Shown here in pieces: positions 1 through 8,094 of a stretch of DNA of 64,000 bases (position 1 is its first letter; the number at the start of each line of letters is the position of its first letter). The DNA is taken from positions 10,974,001 to 11,038,000 of the forward strand of contig NZ_CP107853.1 in the NCBI RefSeq assembly GCF_036013525.1, given 5' to 3'. The position numbers and the translations under genes were made by a program. The notes beneath the pieces are model-generated. The model saw only the letters and a list, made by a program, of their open reading frames with translations. It was not told the origin of the DNA and did not search any database. The DNA comes from Nonomuraea sp. NBC_00507. GTDB lineage: Bacteria; Actinomycetota; Actinomycetes; Streptosporangiales; Streptosporangiaceae.

Positions 1-2
1 TC

Positions 3-260
3 TACTGCGGCAACTGCGTGGAGGTCTGTCCGACCGGGGCGTTGTCGTTCAAGAGCGAGTTCGACATGCGGGCCGAGGGCACCTGGGACGAGTCCCGGCA
101 GACCGAGACCACGACGATCTGCAGCTACTGCGGTGTGGGTTGCAACCTGACCCTGCACGTGCAGGACAACAAGATCGTCAAGGTGACGTCACCGCACGAC
201 AACCCGGTCACGAAGGGCAACCTGTGCGTCAAGGGCCGCTTCGGGTACGGCTATGTCTGA
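3..260 (+). CDS. Formate-dehydrogenase-type iron-sulfur protein (C-terminal part)
   Basis: The gene enters from the left edge; 85 residues are visible. It starts inside a ferredoxin-like segment (CGNCVEVCPTGA), then carries CSYCGVGC followed 30 residues on by CVKGRFG, the cysteine pattern of the 4Fe-4S domain that precedes the molybdopterin domain of formate dehydrogenase alpha subunits. It stops right after that domain (GRFGYGYV), so the molybdopterin catalytic part is not in this chain. It may be a free-standing electron-transfer subunit, like NuoG/FdhA N-terminal halves, whose catalytic subunit is a separate gene, or a truncated gene. fdhD follows after 20 bases, which supports a formate dehydrogenase context. 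The family is clear; the exact subunit name is uncertain. Confidence 0.8.
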   Translation, partial: YCGNCVEVCPTGALSFKSEFDMRAEGTWDESRQTETTTICSYCGVGCNLTLHVQDNKIVKVTSPHDNPVTKGNLCVKGRFGYGYV

Positions 261-280
261 GGGGTCCGAGGTGAGCGCCC

Positions 281-1141
281 ATGTCTAGGGTCGCCGTCAA
301 GCGGCGCATCCTGCGCGTCAAGGACAGCGCCCGGCTCAGCAAGGTCGACTCGCTGGCCGCCGAGGAGCCGCTGGAGATCCGGCTCGACGGCACCCCGCTG
401 ACCGTGACCATGCGGACCCCGGGCGACGACTTCGACCTGGCCGCCGGGTTCCTGGTCAGCGAAGGGGCCGTGGGCTCGGCGGAGGACATCGCCACGATCC
501 GCTACTGCGCCGGCGCGACCGTGGACGGCTCGAACACGTACAACGTGCTCGACGTGCGCCTCGCGCCCGGCGTGCCCGCGCCGGAGCCGCGCAACTTCTA
601 CACCACCTCCTCCTGCGGCGTCTGCGGCAAGGCGTCGCTGGAGGCGGTGCGCACCGTGGCCCGCTGGAGCGCCGCCGACGACCCCGTCGCGGTGCGGCAG
701 TCCACGGTGGCCACCCTGCCGGACCGGCTGCGTGCGGCCCAGCGGGTGTTCGACAGGACCGGCGGCCTGCACGCGGCCGGCCTGTTCACCGCCGACGGCG
801 AGCCGCTGTGCGTCCGCGAGGACGTGGGGCGGCACAACGCCGTGGACAAGCTGCTCGGCTGGGCACTGCGGAACGGGCGCCTGCCGCTGCGCGGCACCGT
901 GCTGATGGTGTCCGGGCGGGCGTCGTTCGAGCTGGTGCAGAAGGCGGTCATGGGCGGCGTGCCGGTGCTCGCCGCCGTCTCCGCGCCGTCCTCCCTGGCG
1001 GTGGAGCTGGCCGCCGAGGAAGGGCTGACGCTCATCGGGTTCCTCCGCGGTACCTCGATGAACGTCTACGCGGGCGAACGGCGGCTGGACCTCACCTCGG
1101 GCGTCGGCACTGGCTCTGCCGGCGCACGCCTACCGGGGTGA
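281..1141 (+). CDS. fdhD: Formate dehydrogenase accessory sulfurtransferase FdhD
   Basis: 286 residues, normal FdhD length. FdhD carries sulfur from a cysteine desulfurase to the molybdenum cofactor of formate dehydrogenase. The N-terminus holds the family signature around [10 protein letters not shown] and the glycine-rich [13 protein letters not shown] block; the sulfur-relay pair CGVC lies at Cys112/Cys115, and the conserved stretch [15 protein letters not shown] and the [12 protein letters not shown] block follow. The start is preceded by a purine-rich GAGGTGAG. It sits 20 bases after the iron-sulfur subunit, likely one transcript. Nothing is missing. Confidence 0.95.
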   Translation: MSRVAVKRRILRVKDSARLSKVDSLAAEEPLEIRLDGTPLTVTMRTPGDDFDLAAGFLVSEGAVGSAEDIATIRYCAGATVDGSNTYNVLDVRLAPGVPAPEPRNFYTTSSCGVCGKASLEAVRTVARWSAADDPVAVRQSTVATLPDRLRAAQRVFDRTGGLHAAGLFTADGEPLCVREDVGRHNAVDKLLGWALRNGRLPLRGTVLMVSGRASFELVQKAVMGGVPVLAAVSAPSSLAVELAAEEGLTLIGFLRGTSMNVYAGERRLDLTSGVGTGSAGARLPG

Positions 1142-1262
1142 TGGAGCGGGATGCCGCACACCACGTGCGGAGGGCCGCGTCACGCGGCTCACCGGACGGC
1201 GTCCGCGTAGCCCCCGGTACGCCGTCCGGCTTCCCGCTGCATTCAGGCTCTGCGGCCGGATT

Positions 1263-1292
1263 TTGACAACCGTTTTCATTTTGGCGCATACT
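1263..1292 (+). promoter_or_regulatory. znuA promoter with embedded Zur box
   Basis: A consensus -35 TTGACA (1263-1268) is followed after 18 bases by CATACT (1287-1292), and the znuA ATG begins 8 bases later, so the transcript is probably leaderless; no ribosome-binding site is visible. The 15-mer TGACAACCGTTTTCA (1264-1278) is a 7-1-7 inverted repeat with one mismatch and matches the actinomycete Zur operator pattern (TGAAAAC-N-GTTTTCA). It overlaps the -35 and spacer, so zinc-loaded Zur would block polymerase. Confidence 0.8.
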
Positions 1293-1299
1293 GACTCAC

Positions 1300-2274
1300 A
1301 TGATGTCAGGATTTTCCCGGTCGCGTGCTGCCGGTCTGCTGGCCGGAGCCGTGCTGCTCACCACTGCTGCCTGCGGATCCGGCTCGGCCGAAACCACCGC
1401 TTCCGGTTCAGCCCAGACTTCCGCTTCGGGCGCCAAGCCCGAGGTGGTCGCCGCCTTCTATCCGCTGCAGTGGCTGACCGAGCAGGTCGGGGGATCCGAC
1501 GTCCAACTGACGACGCTGACCGCGCCTGGCGTGGAGCCGCACGACCTGGAGCTCGGGGTCAAGCAGGTATCCGACATCCAGAACGCCGCGCTCACTGTCT
1601 ACATCAAGGGCGTCCAGCCGGCCGTGGACGACGCCGTAGCCGCGGACACGAGCTTCGACGCCGCCACCGCCGTCACGACGCTGCCGGCCGGCGAGCATGC
1701 CGAGGAAGAGGCCCATGCCGAGGAGGAGGGCCACGCCGAGGAGGAGCACGGTCACGAGGAGGCCGGCTACGACCCGCACATCTGGCTCGACCCCTCCCGC
1801 CTGGCCACCGTCGCCACCAAGCTCGGCGAGCGCCTGGCCGCCGCCGACGCCGCGCACGCACAGGCGTACAAGGACCGCGCCGCCAAGACGGCTGCCGCGC
1901 TCGGCACGCTGGACCAGGAGTTCACCAAGGGCCTGACCACGTGCAAGGCCAAGACGCTGGTCACCGCGCACGAGGCGTTCGGCTACCTGGCCGACCGTTA
2001 CAAGCTCAAGCAGGTCGGCATCACGCTCGACCCCGAGACCGAGCCGTCCCCCGCCCGCCTGTCCGAGGTCGCCAAGATCGCCAAGGCCGAGGGCGTGACC
2101 ACGATCTTCACCGAGGCCCTGGTCAGCCCGAAGGTGGCCGAGGTGCTCGCCAGCCAGGTCGGGGCCAAGACCGCCGTGCTCGACCCGCTCGAGAGCAAGC
2201 CCTCGGGCGACTACCTGTCCGCCATGCGCGATAACCTCAAAACCCTACAAACAGCGCTGGGGTGTACGGGATGA
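1300..2274 (+). CDS. znuA: Zinc ABC transporter substrate-binding lipoprotein
   Basis: 324 residues. A lipoprotein signal ends with lipobox TTAAC, Cys25, so the mature protein is membrane-anchored outside the cell. The fold is the cluster A-I metal-binding type: VVAAFYPLQWLTEQVGG near the start, PHDLELGVKQ with the first metal His, a His/Glu-rich loop (repeats of HAEEE, residues about 132-154) typical of zinc-specific members, then YDPHIWLDPS and the C-terminal half with TAHEAFGYLADRY. It delivers zinc to ZnuBC. Its stop overlaps the znuC start (ATGA). The Zur box just upstream makes it the first gene of a zinc-repressed operon. Confidence 0.93.
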   Translation: MMSGFSRSRAAGLLAGAVLLTTAACGSGSAETTASGSAQTSASGAKPEVVAAFYPLQWLTEQVGGSDVQLTTLTAPGVEPHDLELGVKQVSDIQNAALTVYIKGVQPAVDDAVAADTSFDAATAVTTLPAGEHAEEEAHAEEEGHAEEEHGHEEAGYDPHIWLDPSRLATVATKLGERLAAADAAHAQAYKDRAAKTAAALGTLDQEFTKGLTTCKAKTLVTAHEAFGYLADRYKLKQVGITLDPETEPSPARLSEVAKIAKAEGVTTIFTEALVSPKVAEVLASQVGAKTAVLDPLESKPSGDYLSAMRDNLKTLQTALGCTG

Positions 2275-3071
2275 GTGAAACGGCCTTCTCTATGACAGAC
2301 GGCCAGGTCTCCTATGACGGCACGCCCGTTCTCCGGGGGATCGATCTGACCGTCTGTCCCGGGGAGGTCGTGGCCCTTCTGGGTGCCAACGGCTCGGGCA
2401 AGTCGACGCTGGTCCGTGCCTTGCTCGGCCTCACGCCGCTGACCGGCGGCACGACGTTGATCTACGGCTCGCCGCCCGGCAGGTTCCGCGACTGGTGGCG
2501 CATCGGCTATGTGCCGCAGCGGCTCCAGGTCGGCGGCGGTGTGCCCGCCACCGTGCGGGAGGTCGTGGCCTCGGGCCGCATCGCCAGGCAGCGTCGCCTC
2601 CACCGGACCAACGCGGCCGACAAGGCGGCCGTGGCCACGGCGCTGGAGGCCGTCAGCCTGGCCGACCGCGCCGGCGACCCCGTCCAGTCGCTGTCGGGCG
2701 GCCAGCAGCAGCGGGTGCTCATCGCCCGCGCGCTGGCCGGGGAGCCGGACACGTACGTCATGGACGAGCCGACCGCCGGCGTGGACGCCGGGACCCAGCA
2801 ACTGCTCGCTGACACGCTGTCCCGGCTGGTGCTCGACGGCAAGACCGTGGTCCTGGTCGCGCACGAGCTCGGCCCGCTGGAGCCGATCGTCACGCGCGGC
2901 GTCGTGATCCGCGAGGGCGTCGTCGCCCACGACGGCCGGCCGCCGCGGCCGGAAGGCGAGTGCGCGCGGCCCGGGCACGAGCACCAGCACCCGCACGCCG
3001 CCGAGACCGTCGCGGGGCCGATCCCCGGGTGGCAGGCGGAACTCACCGGGTGGCAGGGGGAACCAAGGTGA
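2271..3071 (+). CDS. znuC: Zinc ABC transporter ATP-binding protein
   Basis: 266 residues from the ATG that overlaps the znuA stop (ATGA); an upstream in-frame GTG is less likely. Walker A GANGSGKST is at residues 38-46, the signature LSGGQQQR follows in the middle, Walker B reads TYVMDEPTAGVD, and the switch histidine is in VLVAHELG. This is the cytoplasmic ATPase that powers zinc import through ZnuB. The C-terminus is extended and His-rich (HEHQHPHAAE), an extra possible metal-binding tail. Its stop overlaps the next start (GTGA). Confidence 0.93.
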   Translation: MSETAFSMTDGQVSYDGTPVLRGIDLTVCPGEVVALLGANGSGKSTLVRALLGLTPLTGGTTLIYGSPPGRFRDWWRIGYVPQRLQVGGGVPATVREVVASGRIARQRRLHRTNAADKAAVATALEAVSLADRAGDPVQSLSGGQQQRVLIARALAGEPDTYVMDEPTAGVDAGTQQLLADTLSRLVLDGKTVVLVAHELGPLEPIVTRGVVIREGVVAHDGRPPRPEGECARPGHEHQHPHAAETVAGPIPGWQAELTGWQGEPR

Positions 3072-3937
3072 TCATCGAACTTCTGCAGGAGCAACTCTTC
3101 CAGCTGGCGCTCATCGCGGCGCTGCTGGTGGGGCTCTGCGCGCCTGCGGTGGGAACGTTCATCGTGCAGCGCCGGCTGGCGCTGCTCGGCGACGGCATCG
3201 GCCACGTGGCGCTGACCGGCGTGGCGCTCGGCTTCCTGACCGGCTCGGCGCCGGTGCTGACCGCCGTGCTCGTGTCCGTCGCCGGGGCCGTGGCCATCGA
3301 GCTGGTCAGGGCGCGCGGGCGGACGAGCGGCGACGTGGCGCTGGCGCTGCTGTTCTACGGGGGGATCGCGGGCGGCGTCATGCTCATGGCCATCGCGCCG
3401 GGCGGCAGCAACGCCAAGCTGAATTCCTATCTGTTCGGCGCCATCGCCAGCGTCACACCGCAGGACATCTGGATCATCGCCGCGCTGGCCGTGGCCGTGA
3501 TCGGTGTAGTTGTGATCTTCGGCAGGGAGCTGTTCGTGCTCTGCCAGGACGAGGAGATGGCCAGGGCCAGCGGCCTGCCGGTGCGCTTCCTCAGCCTGCT
3601 CATCGCCGTCACGGCGGCGCTCACCGTCGTCATCGCCATGCGCGTGGTCGGGCTGCTGCTGGTCAGCGCGCTGATGGTGATCCCGGTGGCCACGAGCCAG
3701 CAGCTGACCCGCGGGTTCCGTACGACGATGGCGCTGGCCATGCTGTTCGGGGTGCTCGCCTCGGTCGGCGGGCTGCTGGCCTCCACCGTGTCGACCAAGG
3801 TGCCGCCCGGCGCCGCGATCGTGCTTCTTGCTCTGGCCGGCTTCGTCCTGGCCCTCGGGGTCGGTAAATTCGTACGGCGAGGCCGTAGCGAGGAGTCGAG
3901 AGTGAGTTCAAGGATGCGCGTCGAGGAGGTCGCATGA
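3068..3937 (+). CDS. znuB: Zinc ABC transporter permease
   Basis: 289 residues, starting with the GTG that overlaps the znuC stop (GTGA); earlier in-frame starts lie inside znuC. It is an ABC-3 family integral membrane protein with about eight hydrophobic spans and the family blocks RRLALLGDGIGHVALTG, GGSNAKLNSYLFG and LLLVSALMVIPVATS. It forms the zinc channel with ZnuC below and ZnuA outside. The stop overlaps zur by ATGA, so all four genes are translationally coupled. Confidence 0.92.
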   Translation: MIIELLQEQLFQLALIAALLVGLCAPAVGTFIVQRRLALLGDGIGHVALTGVALGFLTGSAPVLTAVLVSVAGAVAIELVRARGRTSGDVALALLFYGGIAGGVMLMAIAPGGSNAKLNSYLFGAIASVTPQDIWIIAALAVAVIGVVVIFGRELFVLCQDEEMARASGLPVRFLSLLIAVTAALTVVIAMRVVGLLLVSALMVIPVATSQQLTRGFRTTMALAMLFGVLASVGGLLASTVSTKVPPGAAIVLLALAGFVLALGVGKFVRRGRSEESRVSSRMRVEEVA

Positions 3938-4326
3938 CGACGAGACGCGATGCCGTGCACGACACCCTGCGTAGCAGCGAGGGTTTCCGCAGTGCGCAGG
4001 ACGTCTATGCCGAGATGCGCCTGCACGGGGCCAAGATCGGTCTGACCACCGTCTACCGGGCTCTGCAGGCGCTGGCCGACAGGGGCGAGGTCGACGTGCT
4101 CCGCACCGACGAGGGCGAGTCCGTCTACCGGGCGTGCGCCAGCGAAGCCCATCACCACCACCTGGTGTGCCGCCGCTGCGGCCGCACGGTCGAGGTGGCC
4201 GGGCCCGCCGTCGAGCGATGGGCCGAGGCGGTCGGCAGCGAGCACGGGTTCACCGAGATCACTCACACGGTGGAGGTCTTCGGCACCTGCTCCTCCTGCT
4301 CCTCGGCCCCGGCCAAGGCAGGCTGA
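3934..4326 (+). CDS. zur: Zinc uptake regulator Zur (Fur family)
   Basis: 130 residues. Fur-type winged helix (FRSAQDVYAEMRLHGAKIGLTTVYRALQ), then the dimerisation part with SEAHHHHLVCRRCGRTVEV carrying a metal-binding His cluster and a first CxxC, and a second Cys pair CSSCSS near the end, together the structural zinc site. Being last in znuABC-zur with a Zur box at the operon head implies negative autoregulation. Zur rather than Fur is inferred from this context. Its 3' end overlaps the convergent EamA gene by 64 bases. Confidence 0.92.
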   Translation: MTTRRDAVHDTLRSSEGFRSAQDVYAEMRLHGAKIGLTTVYRALQALADRGEVDVLRTDEGESVYRACASEAHHHHLVCRRCGRTVEVAGPAVERWAEAVGSEHGFTEITHTVEVFGTCSSCSSAPAKAG

Positions 4327-5183
4327 GCGCGGCGGGACCCATACAGGACGCCGAGCACGATCACCGCGCACCCGGCGAGTTGCCACACCGACGGCCGCTC
4401 GCCGAGCGCCACCGCCGACAGCGCCACGGTAGTCATCGGCTGGATGAGCAGCAGCAACGCGGTGAGCGCGGCCGGCTGCCGCGGCAGGGAAAACGTGATC
4501 AGCGACCACCCCAGCACCTGCGGCCCCAGCGCGAGCACCAGCAGCCACGCGTGCGCCGGCCAGCTCGGCACGAAGTCGGCGCCCCCGAACAACGGGCTGA
4601 GCAGGGCGATCATCACGGTCGCGACCACGGTCGCGTGCGCCAGAGGCCCCGCCGCCCGGTCCGAGCCGCCCTTCATCAGCAACAAGAACGCCGCGTACAC
4701 GACGGACGTGGCGATTCCGGCGAGCACCCCCATGACCGGATCGCGGCCGTACGCGGCGCTGTCGAACACCCCGGAGATCAGCACCACGCCGCCGAACACC
4801 ACGGGCGTCGCCACCATCAACCGCGTGGACGGCCGCTCCTTGAACAACACCCACGCGGCGAACGCCACGATGAACACCTGGAGATTCCCCAGCACGGTGG
4901 CCAGCCCCGCGCCCACGTAGTCGATGGCGTGATGCCAGAACAGCAGGTCGAGCGCGAACACCACGCCCGCGAGCCATGCTGGTATCAGGGCCCTGCGCGG
5001 CAGCGGCCCGAGCCTGCGTCGCTCCAGCCAGGCCAGGATCAGCATGGGTGGGATGGCGTACGCACACCGGAACAACGCGGACGTCGCCGGCGATACATCA
5101 GAGAGCCGAACCAAGGGAGCGGAGGTGGAGATGACGAGCGCGCCTATGATCGCGATCAGCACGATACGGCGATGTGCACTCAC
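4263..5183 (-). CDS. EamA/DMT family permease
   Basis: 306 residues from the GTG at 5183, chosen because GGGGGG sits 6 bases upstream; an in-frame ATG 19 codons earlier has no such site. Ten hydrophobic segments form the two EamA repeats; characteristic pieces are SAPLVRLSDVSPATSALFRCAYAIPP and LEYL-like LGNLQVFIVAFAAWVLFKERPS. Substrate unknown; relatives export metabolites or amino acids. The last 64 bases overlap the convergent zur gene, so their transcripts are complementary there. It has no visible link to zinc. Confidence 0.85.
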   Translation of the reverse strand: MSAHRRIVLIAIIGALVISTSAPLVRLSDVSPATSALFRCAYAIPPMLILAWLERRRLGPLPRRALIPAWLAGVVFALDLLFWHHAIDYVGAGLATVLGNLQVFIVAFAAWVLFKERPSTRLMVATPVVFGGVVLISGVFDSAAYGRDPVMGVLAGIATSVVYAAFLLLMKGGSDRAAGPLAHATVVATVMIALLSPLFGGADFVPSWPAHAWLLVLALGPQVLGWSLITFSLPRQPAALTALLLLIQPMTTVALSAVALGERPSVWQLAGCAVIVLGVLYGSRRAQPALAGAEEQEEQVPKTSTV

Positions 5184-5254
5184 AGAAACCCCCCGATGCC
5201 CACGCAAGAGATACAGTTCGACCACGCTAAAAGCCGGCACGGACAGGAGTCAAC

Positions 5255-5803
5255 ATGCCGTTTGGCCATGACATGGTGCATTCTTTGGCCACCGTTGTCG
5301 AACTGGTCAACACCTCGCCCTCCACGGGGGGCGACGAGGGCCTGTCCAGCCTGGCCGAATTGCAGGCGTTCGTGCATTCCCGCCAGATCAGCGGCGTGAG
5401 CAGGCTCACACCCCGCGACCTGGGCCAGGTGCGGATGGTCCGCGAGGCCTTCCACCGCGTCTTCACGGCCTCCGACCAGGCGACCGCCGTCCGCACCCTG
5501 AACGCCTTGCTGGCCGAGACCCGCATCACCCCGAGGCTCACCGAACACGACGGCCACCCGCTGCACATGCATTACTTCGCCACGGACGCGACGCTGGCCG
5601 AGCACGTGGCGGCGGACTGCGGCGTGGCGCTGGCGCATTTGCTGGTGGAAGGCGAGGCCGAACGCCTGCGCACGTGCTCGGCCCCGGACTGCGACAGGGT
5701 CTTCGTGGACGAGTCGCGCAACCGGTCACGGGTCTACTGTGACAGCCGGACGTGCGGGAACCGCATGCACGTAGCGGCGTACCGCGCCCGCCGCCGCGCC
5801 TGA
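5255..5803 (+). CDS. CGNR zinc-finger transcriptional regulator
   Basis: 182 residues; ATG preceded by GGACAGGAG. The N-terminal two thirds is the ABATE-like ligand domain (FGHDMVHSLATVVELVNT, then helices with LTPRDLGQVRMVREAF). The C-terminal 40 residues hold the stress-response CGNR finger: RTCSAPDCDRVFVDESRNRSR then YCDSRTCGNRMHVAAYRARR, with four cysteines and the name-giving CGNR. These proteins bind DNA and respond to an unknown small molecule. Divergent from the EamA permease 71 bases away, which it may regulate; that is inference. Confidence 0.88.
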   Translation: MPFGHDMVHSLATVVELVNTSPSTGGDEGLSSLAELQAFVHSRQISGVSRLTPRDLGQVRMVREAFHRVFTASDQATAVRTLNALLAETRITPRLTEHDGHPLHMHYFATDATLAEHVAADCGVALAHLLVEGEAERLRTCSAPDCDRVFVDESRNRSRVYCDSRTCGNRMHVAAYRARRRA

Positions 5804-5851
5804 CGACGTCACCTTGGATACCTAACTCAGGTCGCAAAATGAGCGGGGCAC

Positions 5852-6178
5852 GTGACGTCCCTGCCCGTGCACGGGATGCTGACCGACCGGGACATCGTGG
5901 TGCGGGCGATCGCGCGGGGCCTGTCGCCCGAGCTGGTCTCGGCCGGCGACATCTGCAGCAGGAAACTTGTCACCGTCTCTCCGGACGACGGGGAGTCGTA
6001 CGCGGTGGAGTTGATGCGCCTGCACGCGTGCGCAGGCGGCCCGTGCCCGACAACGAGCGGCTGGCGGGTGTGCTGTCCGCTGCCGTCGCCGGCTCAGCCG
6101 TCTGCCGGGAGAAGCAGGAGCGGGACGCGTCCGAAGGCGGAGCCGAACAGCGCCCCGGCCATGACGGCGGCGGACTAG
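5852..6178 (+). pseudogene. CBS-domain protein, truncated and frameshifted
   Basis: The reading frame begins inside a CBS pair with GMLTDRDIVVRAIARGLSP, continues with DICSRKLVTVSPDDGESYAVELM, then breaks near 6025: the expected second-half continuation (RRPVPDNERLAGVLS) is found one base out of frame on the same strand. The first about 40 residues of a normal CBS protein are absent, as there is no room after the CGNR gene. I read it as a relic of a CBS-domain signal protein. A single-base assembly error would explain the frame break but not the missing start. Confidence 0.65.
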
Positions 6179-7612
6179 GGTGAGATCCTCCGATAACTCG
6201 TCGCCCTCCCTCGCCCGCCCAGCTGCCTGACCAGATCTCTGGACCTTAGCTCCCGCAACGCCTTGCGAATGTTCGGCGTGGAAAGCCCGAGCTTCTCCCG
6301 AAGTGCAGCTGCGCTGAGCTCCCCCTCTGCCAGCGCATTGTAAACGCGGAGTTCGGTCTCATTGAGATCATCGCCGCGCCTCGTCCCGCCCTCCGTCAGA
6401 TGGAGAACGACCGTGAAACGGATCGCCGCGTCTACGTAATGGGCTGGAGGAAGACCGGCCTCGGCAAGCGCTGCATTCACGATCGGAATGCCGGTTGCCA
6501 GGGCTTCGATGATCCGAGCGCCGCTCTCGGGAGTCCGGACGTGCTGGCAGATCGAGACCAGTCGGGCGTTACGCGCTGAGGTGACCGCATCTCGACCAAG
6601 GCGCTCCACCGTGATGCCGTACAGCCCTCCTGGGTTCGACACGACGAGACGATCACGACGGAGCCTCACTTCGATGGCCATACCGGCGGACCACTGATCG
6701 AGATCACGATGGACCAGGGCGTTGGCGATGATTTCACGGAAGGCGATGTACGGGTATACCGGCCTGTCATGAACGCTGCCGTTCGGCGCTGAGACGATCG
6801 TTGTGTCGAAGGTTCGCCGAGCCCACGCCATGGCTTCATCGAGCATGCGGGGAATAGGGCCGGTGATCGTCGCCTGATTCCGCGCACGAACCCCTGGAGG
6901 GTCGGTCAGCAGGGGCTCTGCCGAGACTTGAATGACGAACCGGGGAAACCACTGCTGCGGATGCGCACCCAACGCCAACAACCCCGCCACTGTCGGCGTC
7001 CCATCGGTCTGCGTCACACCCGCTCGTCGCAGCAGTTCCGCGTCATCGTGGAAGCGGCCCAGCCCATGTGGGTCTCGCTCGCGAACCGAGCGGAGGAATG
7101 TTTGCAGGAGCTCGTCATCCAGGTCTTCCCTTGCGGCGCCCTGCACTGCCTGCCGGTCGAAGGAGGGGGGTTGACGGGCAGCGAGGAAGGCCTGCTCCTC
7201 CAGCGGCGACAACGGGAAATCGCCGTCGTAACCGCGCACGTACGCGGTGCCCGATGCGGCCACCCGGCACGGCTTCATCGAAGGATCACACTCATGGACT
7301 CTCGCGATCACTATCGGGAAACCGTCGACGTCCGCGTCCGTGATGGTGACGTGGACAGGGGAGCGAAACAGCGTGCCTTCTGAGCCAAGCCCTGCTTCAG
7401 CGCTTGCGGATCCGAAGCCGAACTGGTCGAAAGTCCGTCCTCTCGTCAAGGCCCAATATGATCGTTCCGCCGCCGGGGTGATTCGCGAGGGCGCTGAGTG
7501 TGGAGGTGAGGGACTGCGGCAGTCCGCCTGCGGCGGACTTGACTTCCACCTCGGTGTAGTCGCCACCCGCAACGCGGAGGCGACCGATCAGCTGGCCTAT
7601 GTCCTGGTGCAC
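6175..7612 (-). pseudogene. AlbA_2/HATPase-type regulator interrupted by a frameshift
   Basis: Two minus-strand frames join to one protein of the AlbA-like (Schlafen AlbA_2) plus HATPase_c_4 family. The N-terminal frame (7612 to about 7441) has YTEVEVKSAAGGLPQSL and HPGGGTIILGLDE; the second frame picks up at about 7440 with GRTFDQFGFGS and runs through PRFVIQVSAEPL, the ATPase-like YPYIAFREIIANALVHRD and VSNPGGLYG, to a winged helix at the end (LREKLGLSTPNIRKALREL). Removing one A at about 7441 restores a single frame of about 478 residues. Such proteins are usually DNA-binding regulators. Either a recent pseudogene or a sequencing indel. No ribosome-binding site is evident before the GTG start. 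Confidence 0.7.
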
Positions 7613-7617
7613 AGGTC

Positions 7618-7676
7618 AAATGTAACCAACCGTCGGTTACGTTTTCGCGGTTCTGGTTACATTTCCGGTTACATTT
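7618..7676. repeat. Cluster of GGTTACATTT repeats (first array)
   Basis: Copies: GGTTACGTTT 7635-7644, GGTTACATTT 7655-7664 and 7667-7676, plus an inverted AAATGTAACC at 7618-7627. Start-to-start steps are 20 and 12 bases, close to two and one helical turns. The array begins 6 bases upstream of the AlbA-type gene start, so it is placed as an operator for that gene. A related array lies at 7872-7914. Confidence 0.65.
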
Positions 7677-8094
7677 CGGGGTGCAGATGCCAGGCAGCCT
7701 GAGGCGTCAACTGCGCTATCAGCACTCTGCTCGTACCGGAGGCACCTGCGGGGCGTTCGACCCCGTAGACATGAACTAGTGGCCTCTAATGATCATTGGG
7801 TGGGCACGACGAGTCATCCCTTTGTGCCCGGCCAGGAGGATTTCGCGCAGATGAGAGCTAACCGGGTGATCAGTTACATTTGCCCTGGATCTAGCTACGT
7901 TTGAGTTACATCTGGAGGGCGTCCATCTGGTCGCCATCCCGGTCATGCGCCTGTGATCATTCGGGCACTGTCGAATGGTGGAACGGCATACCGCTCGCCA
8001 GGGAGTTGCGTTGCGGCCCCTGACCGGCAGGAAGCCGGGCATGTTCGTGCCGCCCGGGTTCGCGGTCATCGTCTGGTGTTCGCGCATACCGCCG
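7677..8094. other. Intergenic stretch with second repeat array
   Basis: No convincing gene. It contains a second array with AGTTACATTTG at 7872-7882, AGCTACGTTTG at 7893-7903 and AGTTACATCTG at 7904-7914, steps of 21 and 11 bases, matching the first array in motif and phasing. On the minus strand just after the hydrolase gene, a frame reading MREHQTMTANPGGTNMPGFLP is open for about 50 codons but has no recognisable family. Confidence 0.5.
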
